DNA of 8,339 nt from CAZAMT01 sp964486145 (GTDB taxonomy: Bacteria > Bacteroidota > Bacteroidia > Bacteroidales > JAAAOM01): positions 1-8,339 of the forward strand of contig CAZAMT010000179.1 in NCBI GenBank assembly GCA_964486145.1. The letters run 5' to 3'. Position 1 is the first letter of the stretch; every line of letters starts with the position of its first letter. The position numbers and the translations under genes are program-made. Below are positions 1-7,759 of the stretch, in pieces. The notes under the pieces were generated by a model. That model made no database searches and was not told where the DNA came from. It saw only the letters and a program-made list of their open reading frames with translations.

Positions 1-224
1 TGTTAAAAAACGTAAAAAATACCAGCTTTATGAAAATCACACCATACAACCCGGTAGATCCGGATTTTATCGACACCACAACCTTTAAAGAAAAAAAACC
101 AGTGAATTCATCATCCATTATTTTAATGATCATAATGTATGGGACACGCACATCGGTGAATTTAAATCCAAATTAATTTTTAAATTTGACCAGAAATTGC
201 TTTTAACACTTAAAAATTATCAAA
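1..224. other. Leader region with possible decayed coding remnant
   Basis: No convincing gene is visible. A plus-strand frame open from position 3 to a TAA at 174-176 contains an ATG at 30 (48 codons, no Shine-Dalgarno). A second plus-strand frame is open from 89 to a TGA at 296-298 and runs into the epimerase gene. The two frames overlap across a run of eight A at 91-98. One extra A there would join them into a continuous reading with protein-like composition (for example HYFNDHNVWDTHIGEF from the second frame). I do not recognise the product. It may be the degraded 3' end of an upstream gene, a sequencing or assembly error in a homopolymer, or chance. Confidence 0.25.
181..188 (+). promoter_or_regulatory. 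Possible -7 promoter box for the aldose epimerase gene
   Basis: TAAATTTG matches the Bacteroidota -7 consensus TAnnTTTG and would place transcription start about 30 bp before the ATG at 225. No good -33 TTTG lies at the expected spacing of about 20 bp upstream, and the region is AT-rich, so this could be chance. Confidence 0.3.
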
Positions 225-1358
225 ATGAGAAACCTGTTATATCTTATCATTGCCCTGTCTTATTTATTCAGCTTCGGATGTCAGCAAAAAACGATTGATG
301 CTCCTCAAGTTTCACAGTCAGTGTTCGGAACCATGCCCGACGGAGTTGTAATCAACCTGTACACCTTAAGTAACAGTAATGACGTTGAAGTCGGAATTAT
401 TAATTATGGTGGAATTATTCAATCCATCCGGATACCGGATACTGCGGGCAACAAACAGGATGTTGCACTGGGTTTTGACAACTTACAGGACTACATTGAT
501 AAAAGCCCTTACTTTGGTTGTATAACCGGAAGATATGCCAATCGCATCGCCAAAGGTAAATTTATGCTCGACAGCATAGAATACCAACTTGATCTAAATA
601 ACGGCCCGAATTCTCTTCATGGTGGATTTAAGGGTTTCGATAAACAGGTTTGGAAAGCTGAAGATTTTTCCAGTGATTCGGTTGCAGGAGTTATTCTCAC
701 CTATTTAAGCCCGGATGGCGACCAGGGTTACCCGGGAAATCTCGATGTATCGGTTACTTACACATTAAACAATCAAAACGAACTTCGGATTGATTACAAT
801 GCAAGAACAGATAAAAAAACGGTAGTTAACTTAACCAATCATTCCTATTTCAACCTGGATAATGGTGGCCAATCCGATATTTTGGATCATCAGTTGAAAA
901 TTATTGCTGATTCGTTCACTCCAACTGATGAAACTTTAATCCCCAGCGGAGAAATTATCCCGGTGGAAGCTACGCCGATGGATTTTACAAGTTTTAAAAC
1001 CATTGGAGAGAACCTGGATACATCCTATCGCCCGATTGCCATTGCCGGAGGTTACGACCATAATTATGTGTTATCGTCGGGAGGCGGGGAACTGGCACTT
1101 GCTGCAGTTGTTAAAGAACCGGGTTCAGGAAGAAAAATGGAGGTTTTTACTACCGAACCGGGCATTCAGTTTTATTCCGGCAACTTCCTGGATGGTTCCA
1201 TAACAGGTAAAAACGGAGCTGTTTATCACAAAAATCATGGCTTCTGTTTAGAGACACAGCATTTCCCGGATTCACCCAACCAACCGGAATTTCCATCAAC
1301 CGTTCTAAATCCGGGGGAAAACTATTCATCCACCACGATATATAGATTTTTTCAATAA
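225..1358 (+). CDS. galM: Aldose 1-epimerase (mutarotase), exported lipoprotein
   Basis: Interconverts the alpha and beta anomers of aldohexoses such as galactose and glucose. The 377-residue protein has the GalM fold signatures in order: NRIAKGKF (about 106-113), NSLHGG (129-134), NLTNHSYFNL (202-211) with the catalytic-acid His206, GGYDHNY (275-281) with Asp278, TTEPGIQFYSGN (309-320) and CLETQHFPDSPNQP (341-354) with the likely catalytic base Glu343. All key residues are present, so it should be active. Unlike cytoplasmic GalM, it begins with a hydrophobic signal peptide ending in a lipobox (SFGC, Cys19), so the mature enzyme is probably anchored in the envelope; this fits the ATG at 225 as start. 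There is no clear Shine-Dalgarno. The receptor gene follows 45 bp later on the same strand with no visible terminator, so co-transcription is likely. The family call is firm; the exact sugar is not determined by sequence. Confidence 0.95.
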   Translation: MRNLLYLIIALSYLFSFGCQQKTIDAPQVSQSVFGTMPDGVVINLYTLSNSNDVEVGIINYGGIIQSIRIPDTAGNKQDVALGFDNLQDYIDKSPYFGCITGRYANRIAKGKFMLDSIEYQLDLNNGPNSLHGGFKGFDKQVWKAEDFSSDSVAGVILTYLSPDGDQGYPGNLDVSVTYTLNNQNELRIDYNARTDKKTVVNLTNHSYFNLDNGGQSDILDHQLKIIADSFTPTDETLIPSGEIIPVEATPMDFTSFKTIGENLDTSYRPIAIAGGYDHNYVLSSGGGELALAAVVKEPGSGRKMEVFTTEPGIQFYSGNFLDGSITGKNGAVYHKNHGFCLETQHFPDSPNQPEFPSTVLNPGENYSSTTIYRFFQ

Positions 1359-1403
1359 AACTTTTCCCGGTTCCGTTTGTTGGTGCAAAGTAAATGAGAT
1401 AAA

Positions 1404-3482
1404 ATGATGAGAATTTTATACTTCATGTGCTTTGGATTAGTTGCAAGCAGCATTGCATATGGCCAAACCAACGATACGATTACTTACAAGTCAACCATTG
1501 AAGAAGTTTACATAAAAGGATATGAAAACAACCGGGACGTTATGGAAATTCCCGGTACCATTCAGTTACTGGAACCTGATGATCTTGTTAAGTATGATAA
1601 TACTTCGGTGGTCAGGCAGTTAAATACGGTGCCTGGGGTGCGGATGGAACAACGGTCGCCTGGAAGCTACCGGATTTCCATCAGGGGAAGTTCCCTGCGT
1701 GCCCCGTTTGATGTACGCAATGTTAAAATGTACTGGAACAATGTACCGTTGACAAATCCAGCCGGAATAACCCCGTTAAATCTGTTAGATATCAATCAAA
1801 TTGGCCAAATTGAAATTTTAAAAGGCCCTGCCGCGAGTGTTTTTGGAGCGGGAATGGGAGGCGTCATTTCCATGTCAACCTATCTGCCCGAAACCGACGA
1901 ACAGGCAATAAATATTGCAACCACGGCAGGCTCTTATGGTCTGCAACGATATTCGGTAAAGTTGCTAAATGGCAAAGAAAACAAGAGGATACATGCCAGT
2001 TTCGCCCATCAACAATCCGATGGTTACAGGGAGCAAACTGCGTTCAACCGAAATACCCTGCAACTTACCGGAAAACTGTTATCCAACGCAAATCATTCCA
2101 TTAGTGGCAGTATATTGTATTCCGATTTATTTTATGAAGTGCCTGGTGGACTGACCCGTGAACAATTCAAGGAAGATCCAACACAAGCACGCCAACCAAC
2201 AGTATTTTTCCCCGGAACGGTTGAGCAGGAAACAGCCGTTGATTATAATGCATTGATTGCCAGTGTCACGAACAATTATCAATGGAGCAACAACCTCAGA
2301 AACACAACCTCCGTTTACGGATTGCAAAGTTTTTTTGAAATGCCATTTATTGCTGACTTTGAGAGAGAGACAAGACACGGGGCAGGTGGACGCACCGTAT
2401 TTGATTTTTTTTATAAGGTTGGAGCGATCCAGGGAAAATTAACCACAGGCGGAGAGTTTCAGAGGGAACTACTCATTGGACGAAATTTTGAAAACTTAGG
2501 AGGAAAACCCGGAGATATCAGTTTTGATGATGAAGTCCGTTCATGGCAAACACTTGCTTTCATAAAATCCGAATGGGAACTCCCCTCGCAACTATTCCTG
2601 GATGCCGGAGTGAGTTTCAATGACTTGAGTTACAATATATACAGGCTACAGGATGTACAATTGGATACCTCATATCGTCTTAATAAGTCCTTTGAAACTG
2701 TTATAACCCCCAGAATTGGAGTTTTAAAACGAATAAATCAAACAATATCCGTTTTTGGTTCCATTGGAAACGGATTCTCGCCTCCATCAGTAAAGGAAGT
2801 TCGAACTGGTGATGGTCGGCTGAATGTTGATTTACAACCGGAAACCGGCTGGAACTATGAAGGCGGTGTGCGATTGAATTACCAGGAAAAGCTTTTTAGT
2901 GAAGCTACGATCTTTTTTCTTGAACTTGATGAGACCATTGTAGGTTATACCGAGGCGCTCAGTAATACTGTTCGGTTCCGAAATACCGGCGCAACCTCGC
3001 AGGCAGGAACTGAAATATTTGTCAGGTATACTGTTTTAAATAACAGTGCATCCCTTTTATCCCTTTTGGAACTGCAAGGTGCATACACCTACAATCATTT
3101 TCGGTTTCGTGATTACGTAAAAGAAGAAACCGATTTTTCGGGTAACGAACTGACCGGCGCTGCACCTCATGTGTTCGTTGCCAATGCAAATATTCAGACA
3201 AACATGGGATTGTATGCTTTCTTAAGCTATAATTATACCGATGAAATACCTTTGAATGATGCCAATACAGTTTATTCCGATGCATATCAGCTTGTGGATT
3301 TTAAAATTGGCTGGCAACACCTGTTGCAAAATGGAAAACTTGAAATATTTGCAGGAATCAATAACCTGCTGGATGTTACGTACAGTCTGGGTAACGATTT
3401 GAACGCCTATGGTGAAAGGTATTACCAGCCTGCACCTGCCAGAAATTATTATGGCGGACTGGCATACCGTTTTGGTGGTTAA
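1404..3482 (+). CDS. TonB-dependent outer-membrane receptor, iron-complex/siderophore type
   Basis: Outer-membrane beta-barrel with an N-terminal plug that takes up a scarce ligand using TonB-ExbBD energy. The 692-residue protein starts with a Sec signal peptide (probable cleavage after AYG, residue 20). EEVYIKG (33-39) sits at the usual TonB-box position, followed by a plug domain (about 45-160) with VRQLNTVPGV, the IRGSS element and QIEILKGPAASVFG. The rest is barrel, with GFSPPS near 456, LQPETGWNYEGG near 477, RNTGATSQAGTE near 525 and a closing INNLLDVTYSLG...YYGGLAYRF strand set. It lacks the N-terminal carboxypeptidase-like domain and roughly 1000-residue length of SusC proteins, and no SusD gene follows, so glycan import of the Sus type is unlikely. 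Siderophore, heme or cobalamin are family-level options; the ligand is unknown. A second ATG at 1407 is an equally possible start. Probably transcribed with the upstream epimerase gene. Confidence 0.92.
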   Translation: MMRILYFMCFGLVASSIAYGQTNDTITYKSTIEEVYIKGYENNRDVMEIPGTIQLLEPDDLVKYDNTSVVRQLNTVPGVRMEQRSPGSYRISIRGSSLRAPFDVRNVKMYWNNVPLTNPAGITPLNLLDINQIGQIEILKGPAASVFGAGMGGVISMSTYLPETDEQAINIATTAGSYGLQRYSVKLLNGKENKRIHASFAHQQSDGYREQTAFNRNTLQLTGKLLSNANHSISGSILYSDLFYEVPGGLTREQFKEDPTQARQPTVFFPGTVEQETAVDYNALIASVTNNYQWSNNLRNTTSVYGLQSFFEMPFIADFERETRHGAGGRTVFDFFYKVGAIQGKLTTGGEFQRELLIGRNFENLGGKPGDISFDDEVRSWQTLAFIKSEWELPSQLFLDAGVSFNDLSYNIYRLQDVQLDTSYRLNKSFETVITPRIGVLKRINQTISVFGSIGNGFSPPSVKEVRTGDGRLNVDLQPETGWNYEGGVRLNYQEKLFSEATIFFLELDETIVGYTEALSNTVRFRNTGATSQAGTEIFVRYTVLNNSASLLSLLELQGAYTYNHFRFRDYVKEETDFSGNELTGAAPHVFVANANIQTNMGLYAFLSYNYTDEIPLNDANTVYSDAYQLVDFKIGWQHLLQNGKLEIFAGINNLLDVTYSLGNDLNAYGERYYQPAPARNYYGGLAYRFGG

Positions 3483-3607
3483 CAATATTTTTTTATGTCC
3501 GCCAAAAAGAATCTGGTTTTACTTTTGACATCTCAACTACAAATTTAATGTCTATTTCAAGAACAAAGAACATAAAGAATTTATAAAGACACAATCTCAA
3601 CCTTAAA
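3483..3607. other. Convergent intergenic spacer
   Basis: A 125 bp AT-rich gap between two genes that end towards each other. I see a T7 run just after the receptor stop (about 3487-3494) but no strong GC hairpin before it, and only a weak imperfect CAAAAAG/CTTTTG pairing. No supported terminator or small gene. Confidence 0.5.
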
Positions 3608-4381
3608 CTATTGATAATCAAATGAAATATCCATATCTTTTACGTAATTATATCCTATTTGAAAAAGATCATCTGCATGCGAGGAATCAAGTATCTCGTA
3701 TTTGTCAATCCCTGGAACTTCCAGAAAAACATCGCATTTACGATCTGTTTTGCTGATGGTGGCGTTAACATTTAGCAGGAAAGTACGTGTTGCCACTTCT
3801 TTTAAGCTTTTTAACGGTTTAACCTCATGTACGGGATTCACATTAACGGCAATTACCTTTTCACACATATTAATTAATGGTTCGGTCGGAACATTGTCAA
3901 ACAATCCCCCATCAACATACTGGTATCCGTTATATTCGACAGGAGAAAACAATATGGGGATGGAAGACGAGGCCGTTACAAGGGTAATGATTGGACCTGT
4001 ATTGAGATATTCAACCGTTCCCTTGTTCAAATTCGATACAGTCACGTAAACGGGCATTTTCAAATCTTCAAGATTAGCGACATGAATTTCATTCCTTATT
4101 TTTTCACTTAACCCATCCAACGCGAACATGCCATTGCCGGGTATTTGAATACTTGTAAAATCAGTGAACGATTTATCCTTCATTAATTTGTGCACCTCCC
4201 GGGGTTTCTTCCCCGAGGCTATCAAGACTCCAATAATGGAGCCTACACTTGTGCCTGCAAGAACATCCGGAACGATGTCTTTTTCGTAAAGGGCCTGAAG
4301 TACTCCGAGGTGTGCAAATCCGCGTGTACCTCCACCTCCAAGTGCAATTCCGGTTTTATATTTTTTATGCATGGATGTCAT
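3608..4381 (-). CDS. Patatin-like phospholipase family protein (RssA type)
   Basis: A serine acyl hydrolase expected to cleave acyl groups from phospholipids or related lipids through a Ser-Asp dyad. At 257 residues it is the compact bacterial RssA/YchK-like form with only the patatin domain. Visible motifs are the oxyanion-hole loop GGGGTRG (15-21), the nucleophile elbow GTSVG (43-47) with Ser45, and the dyad Asp157 in VDGGLFDNVP. All catalytic elements are intact. No signal peptide or membrane segment is visible, so it is probably cytoplasmic. ATG at 4381 is the longest start; Met4 (ATG at 4372) is a possible alternative, and neither has a Shine-Dalgarno. It lies 175 bp downstream of the GH92 gene on the same strand, but a terminator-like hairpin separates them, so it is probably transcribed on its own. 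Physiological substrate unknown. Confidence 0.92.
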   Translation of the reverse strand: MTSMHKKYKTGIALGGGGTRGFAHLGVLQALYEKDIVPDVLAGTSVGSIIGVLIASGKKPREVHKLMKDKSFTDFTSIQIPGNGMFALDGLSEKIRNEIHVANLEDLKMPVYVTVSNLNKGTVEYLNTGPIITLVTASSSIPILFSPVEYNGYQYVDGGLFDNVPTEPLINMCEKVIAVNVNPVHEVKPLKSLKEVATRTFLLNVNATISKTDRKCDVFLEVPGIDKYEILDSSHADDLFQIGYNYVKDMDISFDYQ

Positions 4382-4382
4382 G

Positions 4383-4410
4383 GTTTGGTGCTATCTTCAC
4401 CATACCAAAC
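4383..4410. repeat. Inverted repeat just upstream of the patatin gene
   Basis: GTTTGGT (4383-4389) and ACCAAAC (4404-4410) form a perfect 7-bp inverted repeat with a 14-nt loop. It lies within 30 bp upstream of the patatin start, so it would form a hairpin in the 5' leader or could be an operator. No protein or RNA family is recognised. Confidence 0.35.
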
Positions 4411-4489
4411 AAAAGCCAAATCGGATTTGTTGAGTTTACAGTAGGAGAATGATGCTTGAATTAATACCTCAATCGATTGTTTTGTGTGC

Positions 4490-4506
4490 ATTGCCTTCAA
4501 GGCAAT
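4490..4506. repeat. 17-bp near-perfect palindrome
   Basis: ATTGCCTT-C-AAGGCAAT has 8-bp arms around a single central base. On the minus strand it lies just beyond the probable GH92 terminator and 109 bp upstream of the patatin start. It could be a dimeric regulator site, a second terminator stem or part of a small dispersed repeat. The sequence alone does not decide between these. Confidence 0.5.
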
Positions 4507-4510
4507 CATG

Positions 4511-4533
4511 TAAAAACTTAGGGCGGAAGCCCT
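4511..4533 (-). terminator. Probable intrinsic terminator of the GH92 gene
   Basis: Read on the minus strand, the stem AGGGC-TTCC-GCCCT (plus-strand 4533 to 4520) begins 24 nt after the GH92 stop codon. It is followed after four bases by a run of five T (plus-strand A at 4511-4515). The stem has only 5 bp but is GC-rich with a tetraloop. The four-base gap before the T run and the short run make it a moderate-strength candidate. Confidence 0.5.
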
Positions 4534-4556
4534 TTGAAAAAGTAAACATAATACTT

Positions 4557-6839
4557 TTACCGAAACAAATCTTTACCAGGTTCAGGTCCCATGATCAATT
4601 TTAACTGCCCACCCTGCATAATTTCACTATGAAGAATGTATGGACGGTCCAAAGGTTTATCATTCAGGGTAGCATAGGTAATGTATTTGTTATCACGGGA
4701 ATTATCAATGGCCGAAATGATAAATTTGTTTCCGCATTCAAGATTCAGCGTCATTTTGTCGAATACAGGGCTTCCCAGGATGTACTCCGGTTTACCCGGG
4801 CATACAGGATACATGCCCATCATCGAAAAAACAGCCCACGCCGACATTTGCCCAACATCATCATTCCCGCTCAACCCTCCGGGCGAATTCTCATATTCTT
4901 CTATTAATATCTCCCTGACTTTTTCCTGGGTTTTCCAGCCTTGATCAGCAAAAGCGTAAATGTAAGCAATGTGATGGCTGGGTTCATTTCCATGCCAGTA
5001 TTCATCCTGTTCAAAAAACAAGTCGAGTTTATCAATGTATTTCTCCTTCCCTCCCATCAGGTCAATCAAACCATCCACATCATGGGGCACATACCAGGTA
5101 TATTGAAATGGCGTGCCTTCGGTAATAAAAAATGCCTTTTCATAGGGGTCAAAGTCCTCAATCCAGGTACCATCAGCATATCTGCCTCTTACAAAACCGG
5201 TTGAAGTATCAAACACATTTTGATAGTTTTTTGCCCGCCCAACCAACTCTTTGTAATCATCCTCCTTTTTCAACAACCTGGCTATTTCTGCCAATACAAA
5301 ATCATCATAGGCATATTCAAGTGTCCGCGATACCTGTTCATTTTTATGGAAAGCCTCATTTATGGTATCTTCCAACGGGATGAATCCGTACTTCAGGTAC
5401 GAATCCAGTGCTCTCCTGCCCTTGCCGTCGGCATACTCCTCGTAGGATTCCGGACTTTCAAACGCATTTTTCCGCATGTAATGGTAAGCTTTTTCGATAT
5501 CAAAATTACGAATCCCTTTGATGTACGCATCACCAATCACAGAAATCAAATGATCTCCTATCATACCGGAGGTATAGTTATTCCAACATGGAAAAATTGG
5601 CAGCCAGTCCCCTTGTTCCGCTTTGTTTATCAAACTTTTAACGATATCAAGAGAGCGGGATGGCTCCAGAATGGTCATAAGTGGTTGAACAGCGCGGTAT
5701 GAATCCCAGGTGGTAAAATCAACATAATAATCATAGCCCTGTGCTTTGTGAACTGCAGAATCATCAGCAAATCCGACATAGGAACCATCTGCATCGCTAA
5801 AGATCCTCGGTAGAAGTTTTGCATGATAAAGAGCCGTATAAAAAATGATTTTTTGATCTTCGGTTCCACCTTCAACCTGAACCTGATTTAATGCGTTATT
5901 CCAGGCACGTGTAGCTTCAAGTTTAACCTGTTCAAAATCCCAGTGATCAATCTCCCCGGCTAAATTGTTTCTGGCTGCCTCAAGACTGGTAAACGAGGTT
6001 CCGATTTTTACCTTTGCATCATTCGCTTTCCCGGGCGACACGGTAACATAAGCTCCTACCCCAAACCCATCGCCAACCGCGAGATTTTCACCATCAAAAC
6101 GGGTATCTTTTTCCCAAACACCATATTTCGTAAATTCATTGTTGAACTTTATAACAAAATATCCGCTGAAACCAGCATAACCGCCCCACCCTTGATAAAT
6201 CCGGTGAGCCGGGTTGTACCCGATAATTTCGTTTTTTTCAGGTATTACCTGAATAAACCCCTCACCTTCATCACTGTTCGGCTCAATGATGAAGGTAATT
6301 TCCTCATGAGATTCAGATTGAACTTTTATTATTCCCGAATAAATTTTACCTGTCACCTGGGTTAACACATCGTATTCATCCAGGTAAACCGAATAATATG
6401 CTGGTGAAACTACCTCATCTTCATGACTGAACTGTGACTGTCGTTCATCGGCTGGAACACCCGGATTGCCTGTTACCGGCATTATGGTTACGCTTCCGTA
6501 ATCCTGTGTGCAGGACCCGCTCATCCAGTGGCTTGCACGGATTCCTGAAAACAAGCTGTCATGATGATAGTATGGTGCAATGCATTTTTGTTCAGTCGCC
6601 CTGGTTTGCGGCACCCAGTTGGTGAGCGCATAAGGAAAACCAACAGCAGGTACGGTTTGACCTTTGTCTTCGGAAGCAGATTCTCCATGTTTTAAGATGC
6701 TCGGAGTGGTGCTGAAGGATGTTCCAATATAAGGATTCACATATTTTATAAGATTCTCATCTTTGTATGTATTCTTTTTATGACAGGACAGGCTGAAAAA
6801 AATTACAAAAATGAATATAAGTGATTGATGATGTTTCAT
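4557..6839 (-). CDS. GH92 family alpha-mannosidase, lipoprotein
   Basis: GH92 enzymes are Ca2+-dependent, inverting exo-alpha-mannosidases that trim N-glycans and yeast mannan. The 760-residue product has a signal peptide with lipobox SLSC (Cys19), so it is probably surface or periplasmic lipid-anchored. The N-terminal beta-sandwich begins at about 33 with VNPYIGT, continues with GQTVPAVGFPY (60-70) and HWMSGSCTQDYGS (104-116). The catalytic (alpha/alpha)6 domain shows DFTTWDSYR (374-382), FITEGTPFQYTWYVPHDVDG (571-590) with the probable general acid Glu574, HGNEPSHH (616-623) and SGNDDVGQMSAW (657-668) with the Asp pair expected for the base side. Length is normal for the family. The start at 6839 is chosen because it puts the signal peptide first; the frame stays open to an ATG at 6941, but that extension would bury the signal peptide. 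Linkage preference cannot be read from sequence. No SusCD pair or other glycosidase accompanies it here. Confidence 0.93.
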   Translation of the reverse strand: MKHHQSLIFIFVIFFSLSCHKKNTYKDENLIKYVNPYIGTSFSTTPSILKHGESASEDKGQTVPAVGFPYALTNWVPQTRATEQKCIAPYYHHDSLFSGIRASHWMSGSCTQDYGSVTIMPVTGNPGVPADERQSQFSHEDEVVSPAYYSVYLDEYDVLTQVTGKIYSGIIKVQSESHEEITFIIEPNSDEGEGFIQVIPEKNEIIGYNPAHRIYQGWGGYAGFSGYFVIKFNNEFTKYGVWEKDTRFDGENLAVGDGFGVGAYVTVSPGKANDAKVKIGTSFTSLEAARNNLAGEIDHWDFEQVKLEATRAWNNALNQVQVEGGTEDQKIIFYTALYHAKLLPRIFSDADGSYVGFADDSAVHKAQGYDYYVDFTTWDSYRAVQPLMTILEPSRSLDIVKSLINKAEQGDWLPIFPCWNNYTSGMIGDHLISVIGDAYIKGIRNFDIEKAYHYMRKNAFESPESYEEYADGKGRRALDSYLKYGFIPLEDTINEAFHKNEQVSRTLEYAYDDFVLAEIARLLKKEDDYKELVGRAKNYQNVFDTSTGFVRGRYADGTWIEDFDPYEKAFFITEGTPFQYTWYVPHDVDGLIDLMGGKEKYIDKLDLFFEQDEYWHGNEPSHHIAYIYAFADQGWKTQEKVREILIEEYENSPGGLSGNDDVGQMSAWAVFSMMGMYPVCPGKPEYILGSPVFDKMTLNLECGNKFIISAIDNSRDNKYITYATLNDKPLDRPYILHSEIMQGGQLKLIMGPEPGKDLFR

Positions 6840-6874
6840 TGCAATTTTGAATTTGGTTTGTGAATAAAAGTAAT

Positions 6875-6906
6875 CAATAATATGTAATTTACTGCCGAAA
6901 AACAAA
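6875..6906 (-). promoter_or_regulatory. Candidate Bacteroidota promoter for the GH92 gene
   Basis: On the minus strand, TTTG (plus 6906-6903) is followed after 20 bp by TATTATTG (plus 6882-6875), one mismatch from the -7 consensus TAnnTTTG. Transcription would start about 30 bp before the ATG at 6839. This supports that start over the longer open frame from 6941, which begins upstream of the promoter. Confidence 0.4.
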
Positions 6907-7045
6907 CGGTGAACAATGAATAAATATTCAAATATCAACACATTTCCCGGGTATACCGATGCACATCCCGTTCATCCGGATAACCAACACACGGTCATGT
7001 TAGTCTCAACCGAGTAAACTGGTTAAGCGATATTTATTTACATGA

Positions 7046-7077
7046 TTTACGAATCGTCTTTGTTTTCTCTATCTTTG
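7046..7077 (+). promoter_or_regulatory. Bacteroidota-type promoter for the histidine phosphatase gene
   Basis: TATCTTTG (7070-7077) is an exact match to the -7 consensus TAnnTTTG. TTTA (7046-7049), one base from TTTG, lies 20 bp upstream at the -33 position. Predicted transcription starts about 14 bp before the ATG at 7098. This is the best promoter match in the window and would drive both the phosphatase and DUF1232 genes. Confidence 0.6.
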
Positions 7078-7097
7078 ACCATCAAACAACAACAGAC

Positions 7098-7742
7098 ATG
7101 GAGATATATATTATCAGGCACGGGGAAACAAACTGGAATGTAGAGGGGAAAATTCAGGGCCAGACAAATTCATCCCTTACACAAAAGGGCATTGACCAGG
7201 CAAGACTAACCGCCGAGAAGTTAAAGAATATATCCTTTACGGCTATGTATTCCAGTGATTTGGAACGTGCCCGTAAAACTGCTGAAATGCTGGCATCAAG
7301 GCACAGCCGATTGGAAATTAATGAAGACGTGCGATTGAGGGAACGTAAATTCGGATACCTGGAAGGAATTGGACACGAAGAGTTTAAGACCAATCACCCG
7401 GACATTTACGCGAAATTCCGTTCAAATGATCCCGAATACCGCATTCCTGAAGGGGAAAGTAAAAATGACCTGGCCCGACGGGCGACTGATTTTTTCAATG
7501 ATTTGGTAAAAAGGCATGCAAAGGATGAAACAATGTTGGTTGTCACCCATGGCGGAATAATTGATGTGTTTGTACGATTCATTCTTGGCATACCCTATGG
7601 CTCAACACGCAATTTTTCGCTTCGAAATGCTGCCATTAATATCGTGCAATACAATGACAATGACTGGCGCTTAATTACGTTAGGTGATATAAGCCATTTA
7701 TCGATAAAAGAAGAAAAATTTAAGAAATCGGAAATTGGCTGA
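7098..7742 (+). CDS. Histidine phosphatase family protein (phosphoglycerate mutase-like)
   Basis: A member of the branch of the histidine phosphatase superfamily that contains GpmB, CobC and PhoE-like phosphatases. These transfer phosphate from a small phosphorylated metabolite to a histidine and then to water. The 214-residue protein has the N-terminal IIRHGETNWN motif with nucleophile His8 and Arg7, SSDLERARKTA (52-62) with phosphate-binding Arg57, the acid Glu82 in RERKFGYLEG, and VVTHGG (148-153) with His151. The active site is complete. No signal peptide, so cytoplasmic. It has no 2,3-bisphosphoglycerate-dependent mutase length or insertions, so a phosphatase role is more likely than glycolytic mutase. 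Alpha-ribazole phosphatase is possible, but no cobalamin genes are nearby. It is the first gene of a probable two-gene unit with the DUF1232 gene 17 bp downstream. Confidence 0.93.
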   Translation: MEIYIIRHGETNWNVEGKIQGQTNSSLTQKGIDQARLTAEKLKNISFTAMYSSDLERARKTAEMLASRHSRLEINEDVRLRERKFGYLEGIGHEEFKTNHPDIYAKFRSNDPEYRIPEGESKNDLARRATDFFNDLVKRHAKDETMLVVTHGGIIDVFVRFILGIPYGSTRNFSLRNAAINIVQYNDNDWRLITLGDISHLSIKEEKFKKSEIG

Positions 7743-7759
7743 GAAAAACCAGGGAAAAC

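Noticed and set aside
30..176. 48-codon ORF as a small gene
   Set aside because: No Shine-Dalgarno, no recognisable motif, and a competing reading through the A8 run makes it unsafe to call as a gene.
1404..3482. SusC-type glycan importer
   Set aside because: The protein is too short, lacks the N-terminal carboxypeptidase-like domain, and no SusD follows.
3702..4049. 115-codon plus-strand open frame opposite the patatin gene
   Set aside because: It is antisense to the conserved catalytic Asp region of the patatin gene and has no domain or ribosome site of its own.
5220..5702. 160-codon plus-strand open frame opposite the GH92 gene
   Set aside because: It lies wholly antisense to a strongly supported catalytic domain, has no recognisable domain, and its composition fits a reverse-complement shadow.
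6840..6941. N-terminal extension of the GH92 frame to an ATG at 6941
   Set aside because: It would place 34 residues before a clear lipoprotein signal peptide and begins upstream of the candidate promoter. The start at 6839 explains the signal peptide.
7009..7026. Hairpin AACCGAG/CTGGTT upstream of the phosphatase promoter
   Set aside because: The stem is short with a bulge, has no T run and no clear partner function, so it is likely chance.
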